A DNA stretch of 64,000 nucleotides, from the NCBI RefSeq assembly GCF_014698935.1, contig NZ_JACVMN010000001.1, positions 372,001-436,000 on the forward strand, given 5' to 3'. How positions within the stretch are numbered: position 1 is the first letter of the stretch; every line of letters starts with the position of its first letter. The notes beneath the pieces are model-generated. The model was not told where the DNA came from and did no database searches. It saw only the letters and a list, made by a program, of their open reading frames with translations. This stretch comes from Flagellimonas sp. S3867. GTDB lineage: Bacteria > Bacteroidota > Bacteroidia > Flavobacteriales > Flavobacteriaceae. Positions 59,575 to 64,000 of the stretch are shown here, one piece after another. A program made the position numbers and the translations under genes.

Positions 59575-60516
59575 ATGAAATTTCCTAAAACTTACACTTT
59601 AAAGGAGATAGCGGAAATCATTGATTCAAAGTTTGTTGGAGATGAAAACTTTCCAGTGCTAGGAATGAATGAAATCCATGTTGTTGAAGAAGGAGATATC
59701 GTTTTTGTGGATCACCCCAAATATTATGACAAGGCCCTGGAATGCAAAGCATCCGTAGTGCTTATCAACAAAGAAGTGGCATGCCCGGAAGGGAAAGCAC
59801 TTCTAATTTCTGAAGAGCCATTCACCGATTTCAATAAACTAACCCATTTTTTTTCACCCTTCACAAAAGCGAACAATGCTATCGCTGAATCAGCGGTAAT
59901 TGGCAAGGATACTGTCATACAACCCAATGTATTTATCGGGAATAATGTGCAAATAGGTGAAAACTGCCTAATACACGCCAATGTTTCCATTTACGATAAT
60001 TGCGTTATTGGAGATAACGTCGTTATCCACAGTGGCACTGTTCTTGGCTCCGACGCATTTTACTATAAAAAAAGAACCGAAGGGTTCGAAAGACTTTTGT
60101 CCAGTGGACGCGTGGTTATAGAAGACAACGTGGATATCGGCGCATCATGCACCATTGATAGGGGAGTGACCGGGGATACCACAATAAAAGAATGGACCAA
60201 ATTGGATAATCAGATCCAAATCGGACATGACACTGTAATCGGTAGAAAATGTCAAATAGCTTCCCATACAGGTATTGCAGGATGTGTAGTTATTGAAGAT
60301 GAGGTTGTTCTGTGGGGACAAGTTGGAGTAATTAGCGCCATTACCATTGGAAAAGGAGCAGTGGTATATGCCCAATCAGGTGTTGCAAAAAGCTTGGAGG
60401 GTGGTAAAACATATTTTGGAAGCCCCGCAGAAGAGGCAAGATCTAAAATGCGTGAAATCACCACCATTAAAAACCTTCCTTCATTGCTTAAATCCTTGAA
60501 AGGAAATACCGAATGA
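59575..60516 (+). CDS. Second LpxD-like acyltransferase
   Basis: 313 residues, about 30 shorter than the LpxD at 55786. It has the same architecture: an N-terminal LpxD domain (SKFVGDENFPVLGMNEIHVVEE), hexapeptide repeats (IGNNVQIGENCLIHANVSI) and the catalytic-type histidine in NQIQIGHDTVIG. The C-terminal tail is shorter. It may have another acyl or sugar substrate; the sequence alone does not tell. It ends the lpxD-lpxC/fabZ-lpxA-efp operon. Confidence 0.85.
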   Translation: MKFPKTYTLKEIAEIIDSKFVGDENFPVLGMNEIHVVEEGDIVFVDHPKYYDKALECKASVVLINKEVACPEGKALLISEEPFTDFNKLTHFFSPFTKANNAIAESAVIGKDTVIQPNVFIGNNVQIGENCLIHANVSIYDNCVIGDNVVIHSGTVLGSDAFYYKKRTEGFERLLSSGRVVIEDNVDIGASCTIDRGVTGDTTIKEWTKLDNQIQIGHDTVIGRKCQIASHTGIAGCVVIEDEVVLWGQVGVISAITIGKGAVVYAQSGVAKSLEGGKTYFGSPAEEARSKMREITTIKNLPSLLKSLKGNTE

Positions 60517-60544
60517 ATTACTTTAACTTTTAGAGGCAATAGTA

Positions 60545-60552
60545 TACTTTTG
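60545..60552 (+). promoter_or_regulatory. Candidate -7 box for sucD
   Basis: TACTTTTG matches the consensus. Transcription would start near 60559, about 16 nt before the ATG at 60575. Confidence 0.55.
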
Positions 60553-60574
60553 TCGTGGCTAATAAATAAAAAAT

Positions 60575-61447
60575 ATGAGCGTCTTAGTAAACAAAGATTC
60601 AAAAATAATAGTGCAAGGTTTCACTGGAAGTGAAGGTACTTTCCATGCAGGTCAGATGATTGAGTATGGAACTAACGTGGTCGGAGGTGTAACCCCTGGA
60701 AAAGGAGGGCAAGAGCATCTGGGAAAACCTGTTTTCAATACAGTTGAAGATGCCGTTAAAGAAGTTGGCGCGGATACCACTATCATTTTTGTTCCACCAG
60801 CTTTTGCAGCAGATGCAATTATGGAGGCCGCAAGTGCAGGCATTAAGGTGATTATCACCATCACAGAAGGAATTCCTGTAGCGGATATGGTTAAGGCGAA
60901 CGATTATATCAAGAAATTCGATTGTACACTGGTTGGTCCAAACTGTCCTGGTGTCATCACCCCAGAAGAAGCCAAAGTTGGAATTATGCCTGGCTTCGTT
61001 TTCAAAAAAGGAACTGTTGGTATTGTTTCTAAATCTGGTACATTGACCTATGAAGCTGCTGACCAGGTTGTTCGACAAGGACTTGGAATTACTACTGCAA
61101 TTGGAATTGGCGGGGATCCCATTATCGGGACCACGACCAAGAGTGCTGTTGAGTTATTGATCAATGATCCAGAAACCGAATGTGTGGTAATGATCGGAGA
61201 AATTGGAGGTCAACTGGAAGCGGATGCAGCCAAGTGGTATAAAGAAAGTGGAAGTAAAAAACCGATAGTTGGCTTTATTGCAGGCGAAACTGCACCAGCT
61301 GGAAGAACCATGGGACACGCAGGTGCCATTGTAGGAGGTAGTGATGATACTGCCCAGGCCAAAAAACGCATTATGACAGAATGTGGTATTCATGTTGTTG
61401 AATCTCCTGCAGAAATTGGTGTAAAAGTCAAAGAAGTAATAGGATAA
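60575..61447 (+). CDS. sucD: Succinate-CoA ligase (ADP-forming) alpha subunit
   Basis: 290 residues. It works with SucC in the TCA cycle to make ATP or GTP from succinyl-CoA. The CoA-binding block is [21 protein letters not shown]; the phosphorylated histidine lies in [32 protein letters not shown] is typical. No sucC is next to it, so the beta subunit is encoded elsewhere. It has its own promoter and terminator. Confidence 0.96.
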   Translation: MSVLVNKDSKIIVQGFTGSEGTFHAGQMIEYGTNVVGGVTPGKGGQEHLGKPVFNTVEDAVKEVGADTTIIFVPPAFAADAIMEAASAGIKVIITITEGIPVADMVKANDYIKKFDCTLVGPNCPGVITPEEAKVGIMPGFVFKKGTVGIVSKSGTLTYEAADQVVRQGLGITTAIGIGGDPIIGTTTKSAVELLINDPETECVVMIGEIGGQLEADAAKWYKESGSKKPIVGFIAGETAPAGRTMGHAGAIVGGSDDTAQAKKRIMTECGIHVVESPAEIGVKVKEVIG

Positions 61448-61467
61448 TCAATAGTTAAATCTATTGT

Positions 61468-61494
61468 AAATCCCGTTTAATGCGGGATTTTTTT
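61468..61494 (+). terminator. Intrinsic terminator after sucD
   Basis: AAATCCCG (61468-61475) pairs with CGGGATTT (61483-61490) over a 7-nt loop and is followed by a T-run to 61494. It ends 21 nt past the sucD stop codon. Confidence 0.85.
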
Positions 61495-61525
61495 GTGCCA
61501 AAACATAAAACAAAAACTATATTTG
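61491..61525 (+). promoter_or_regulatory. Candidate promoter for fabG
   Basis: TTTTG (61491-61495) and TATATTTG (61518-61525) are 22 bp apart, a full -33/-7 pair. The -33 element overlaps the T-run of the sucD terminator. Transcription would start near 61532, 27 nt before the ATG at 61559. Confidence 0.65.
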
Positions 61526-61558
61526 GTTAGATAACCGGACAAACTAACATTGAACATT

Positions 61559-62305
61559 ATGAAACTTTTAGAAGGCAAGAACGTAATCATCACAGGGGCC
61601 AGTAGAGGAATTGGAAGAGGTATCGCCCAAGTATTCGGCCAGCATGGGGCCAATGTGGCTTTTACCTACAGCTCGAGCGAAGCTCCGGCCCTTGAACTTG
61701 AAAAGGAACTGTTGAATATGGGGGTGAAGGCCAGGGCGTTTAAAAGTAATGCGGCAAGCTATTCCGAATCAGAGGAATTGATCAAGCAAGTCTTGGAGAA
61801 CTTTGATTCAATAGACGTATTGATCAATAACGCTGGAATTACCAAAGACAATCTATTGATGCGAATGGGAGAGGAAGATTTCGATAAAGTAATCGAAATC
61901 AACCTAAAATCTGTCTTCAATATGACCAAAGCAGTGCAGCGTACCATGCTAAAACAACGCAAAGGTTCCATTATTAATATGAGTAGTGTAGTGGGTGTAA
62001 AAGGAAATGCCGGACAAACCAACTATGCCGCGTCCAAAGCAGGGATGATAGGTTTTACCAAATCCGTGGCTTTAGAACTGGGATCACGAAACATTCGTTG
62101 CAATGCCATAGCACCTGGGTTTATCGAAACTGAAATGACAGATAAACTCGATGAGAAAACTGTCCAGGGTTGGCGAGATGCCATTCCATTGAAAAGAGGA
62201 GGAAGTCCAGAAGATGTAGCCAACGCATGTATATTCTTGGCCTCTGACCTTTCGGCTTATGTTACGGGACAAGTGCTTAATGTTGATGGTGGTATGTTAA
62301 CCTAA
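61559..62305 (+). CDS. fabG: 3-oxoacyl-[ACP] reductase FabG
   Basis: 248 residues from the ATG at 61559; an in-frame TTG at 61550 is unlikely. It is a short-chain dehydrogenase of fatty-acid elongation. The NADP motif is ITGASRGIGRGIAQ; the catalytic Ser, Tyr and Lys are in INMSSVVGVKGNAGQ and NYAASKAGM. The length matches. It is followed after 6 nt by the vWA membrane protein gene. Confidence 0.94.
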   Translation: MKLLEGKNVIITGASRGIGRGIAQVFGQHGANVAFTYSSSEAPALELEKELLNMGVKARAFKSNAASYSESEELIKQVLENFDSIDVLINNAGITKDNLLMRMGEEDFDKVIEINLKSVFNMTKAVQRTMLKQRKGSIINMSSVVGVKGNAGQTNYAASKAGMIGFTKSVALELGSRNIRCNAIAPGFIETEMTDKLDEKTVQGWRDAIPLKRGGSPEDVANACIFLASDLSAYVTGQVLNVDGGMLT

Positions 62306-62311
62306 CAGTGA

Positions 62312-64000
62312 ATGGAAATACGTACGGTGCTCTTGATTCTTTTGGCTGTTCTTGCAGCTTTTGTCATCGTATATTATCAATATTTCTATAAAAATAAGAG
62401 AAAAGGTCAATTCTATACAGTATTGGCAGTATTGCGTTTTTGTACGCTCCTAAGCGTATTTGTAGTATTGGTGAACCCCAAATTCATCAAGAAGGAGTAC
62501 TTTTTGGAAAAAGCCAACTTGGTCATCTTAACCGATAACTCTTCATCAATTGAACTCGGCGGTAGAGAGCAACTTGCGAATATCATTAGTTCCATCACTG
62601 GCAATAGCGATCTAAAAGAACGGTTCAGCATAGAACAATACACCTTTGCTTCGCAATTAGCGCAAAGCGACTCCTTAAACTTTCATGGAACAAACACGAA
62701 TATTGCCAACGCAATTTCAAAAATTGATGAGATTTATGCTAGTGGGGCCAGTACGATTTTATTGTTTACTGACGGAAATCAAACATTGGGAAGAGATTAT
62801 GAATTTCTGAATTTGGGTGAAAACATTTCGGTGCATCCCGTTGTAGTGGGAGATACGACCCAATATGAGGATATTTCAATCGGATTGGTGAATAGCAACA
62901 CCTATGCCTTTTTAAAGAATAAGTTCCCCGTAGAAGTTGCTGTAAACTATACAGGAAACAGAACTATTTCCAAGACCATTAGTATTTCCCTTGATGGAAT
63001 TACCAAGTTTAGACAAAAGTTGAATTTTGGAAGTAATGAAAACAGTAAGATCATAAATGCTGTATTGGAAGCGGAATCCGTGGGAGTTAAAAGCATTGTT
63101 GTTCAAGTAGAAACCCTATCAACAGAAAAGAATACGTTCAATAATAGAAAAGAAATTGCTGTTGAAGTCATAGACGAAAAAACCACGGTCACAATAGTTT
63201 CAGAAATCTCGCATCCAGATATTGGAGCTTTTAAAAAATCCATTGAGACCAACGAGCAACGTGTGGTCAATATTAAAAAACCGAGTGAAGCTTTAAACGG
63301 AAATGATGAAACTGACCTATTTATATTATACCAACCAACGAGCAGGTTCAAGCCCATATATGATTATCTAAATAAAAGGGGAACCAGCACCCTTACAGTT
63401 ACCGGACCCAAAACCAATTGGAGTTTTCTAAATAGTGTACAAACCAGTTTTTTCAAAGAAAACTTCAATCAACCAGAAGAAATAGAGCCGGTATTGAACA
63501 CCGCGTTCGATGCATTCGGACTTTCTGATTTTTCTATGGATAATTTCCCTCCCCTAGAAAGTAATTTGGGTGATATTGATTTAAAGATTGACAGTGATAT
63601 TTTGGTTCATCAAAAAATTAGGGGAGTAGATTTGGATAAGCCCTTATTTGCCGTGTTAGAAGATGCATCAAAAAGAGAAGCAGTTTTATTTGGCGAGAAT
63701 ATTTGGAGATGGAGGGCTCAAACCTACCGAAATACCCAAAGTTTCAATGAATTCGATGAATTTATGGGCAAACTTATGGTGTATCTGACCAGTAATGGCA
63801 GAAAGAGCAGATTGGAATTGGATTACAAGCTAATTTTTGAAAATTCAAGTGAGGCAAAGATTCGAGCATATAGTTTTGACGAAAGCTTCAGTTTCGATTC
63901 AAATTCAACCCTAATTCTTAAATGCAGCTCCAAAGATGGTAACTTTGTACGCGAATTGCCAATGTTATTGAGGGGTAACTACTTTGAAGCCGACCTTAGT
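62312..64000 (+). CDS. vWA-domain membrane protein (cut by window end)
   Basis: 563 codons from the ATG at 62312, open to the last base. Two N-terminal helices (VLLILLAVLAAFVIVYY, then TVLAVLRFCTLLSVFVVLV) precede a vWA-type domain whose metal motif is LTDNSSSI (DxSxS) and LLFTDGNQ. The rest is a beta-rich extracytoplasmic part. It resembles the BatA-like protein at 8773 in architecture, not closely in sequence. Function is unknown; the family is linked to envelope assembly. Confidence 0.8.
   Translation, partial: MEIRTVLLILLAVLAAFVIVYYQYFYKNKRKGQFYTVLAVLRFCTLLSVFVVLVNPKFIKKEYFLEKANLVILTDNSSSIELGGREQLANIISSITGNSDLKERFSIEQYTFASQLAQSDSLNFHGTNTNIANAISKIDEIYASGASTILLFTDGNQTLGRDYEFLNLGENISVHPVVVGDTTQYEDISIGLVNSNTYAFLKNKFPVEVAVNYTGNRTISKTISISLDGITKFRQKLNFGSNENSKIINAVLEAESVGVKSIVVQVETLSTEKNTFNNRKEIAVEVIDEKTTVTIVSEISHPDIGAFKKSIETNEQRVVNIKKPSEALNGNDETDLFILYQPTSRFKPIYDYLNKRGTSTLTVTGPKTNWSFLNSVQTSFFKENFNQPEEIEPVLNTAFDAFGLSDFSMDNFPPLESNLGDIDLKIDSDILVHQKIRGVDLDKPLFAVLEDASKREAVLFGENIWRWRAQTYRNTQSFNEFDEFMGKLMVYLTSNGRKSRLELDYKLIFENSSEAKIRAYSFDESFSFDSNSTLILKCSSKDGNFVRELPMLLRGNYFEADLS

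Noticed and set aside
60599..61078. 159-codon minus-strand frame opposite sucD
   Set aside because: Lies wholly inside sucD; cysteine- and histidine-rich composition is typical of reverse-strand translation of a coding gene.
1..64000. Mobile element, prophage, CRISPR array, tRNA or rRNA genes
   Set aside because: I found no integrase, transposase, spaced direct repeats or structured RNA gene; gene order and content look like core chromosome.

Overview
The window reads as ordinary chromosome of a marine-type Flavobacteriaceae bacterium (Bacteroidetes), with a Muricauda/Zobellia/Maribacter-like relative the most plausible; the genus is an inference. Reasons: AT-rich intergenic DNA; at least sixteen copies of the Bacteroidetes -7 promoter box TAnnTTTG ahead of genes; a TonB-dependent receptor with an N-terminal carboxypeptidase-regulatory-like domain; PorX, the regulator of type IX secretion; the fused lpxC-fabZ gene; and many small lipoproteins and membrane proteins that I recognise only from this family. 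I see no tRNA, rRNA, CRISPR array, insertion sequence, prophage or integrase.

Layout. 1-7.5 kb: the 5' part of uvrA, an ECF sigma factor with a tiny partner gene, a cysteine-free endonuclease III, a peroxiredoxin, a CBM9-like secreted protein, a large uncharacterised conserved protein, a metallo-beta-lactamase-fold hydrolase and an esterase. 7.5-12.3 kb: a dihydroorotase homologue that has lost its metal ligands, translationally coupled to a BatA-type membrane protein, then a glycosyltransferase. 12.4-20.2 kb: an eight-gene minus-strand operon of mostly exported enzymes (aldo/keto reductase, S10 peptidase, AhpD-like protein, heparan-glucosaminide-acetyltransferase-like membrane protein, a secreted unknown, GH20-like hydrolase, SGNH hydrolase, PD40 propeller), divergent from an exported Gfo/Idh/MocA oxidoreductase. 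21.5-27 kb: small stress and housekeeping genes, a LolD-like ATPase and msrA-folE. 27-31.4 kb: a TonB receptor with an acidic/His loop, coupled to a His/Cys-rich small secreted protein, plus membrane and lipoprotein unknowns and a DUF937 protein. 31.5-36 kb: serA-type and serC genes, a LuxC-type acyl-CoA reductase divergent from a 2[4Fe-4S] ferredoxin, and an agmatinase-family enzyme. 36-44.7 kb: ychF, parE-parC, a sterol-desaturase-family protein, TerC, a lipoprotein and an XRE regulator. 45-52 kb: an M14 peptidase, an Lrp regulator, DinB, aroB, proline dehydrogenase and alanine dehydrogenase. 52.2-64 kb: a tiny secreted peptide, tsaE, porX, an HD hydrolase, the lipid A operon lpxD-lpxC/fabZ-lpxA-efp-lpxD2, sucD, fabG and a vWA membrane protein cut by the window end.

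How the genes fit together. The right-hand third is envelope biogenesis: lipid A acylation and deacetylation, fatty-acid synthesis, and PorX control of secretion. The 12-20 kb operon looks like degradation of an amino-sugar-containing or acylated glycan, but it has no SusC/SusD pair. Nothing here is a clearly new defence or mobile system. The items most worth a second look are the pseudo-dihydroorotase, the exported-glycan operon, the metal-type TonB receptor with its small partner, the inverted repeats ahead of the M14 peptidase, the tiny genes, and the -7 boxes that lie only 5-6 nt before start codons.
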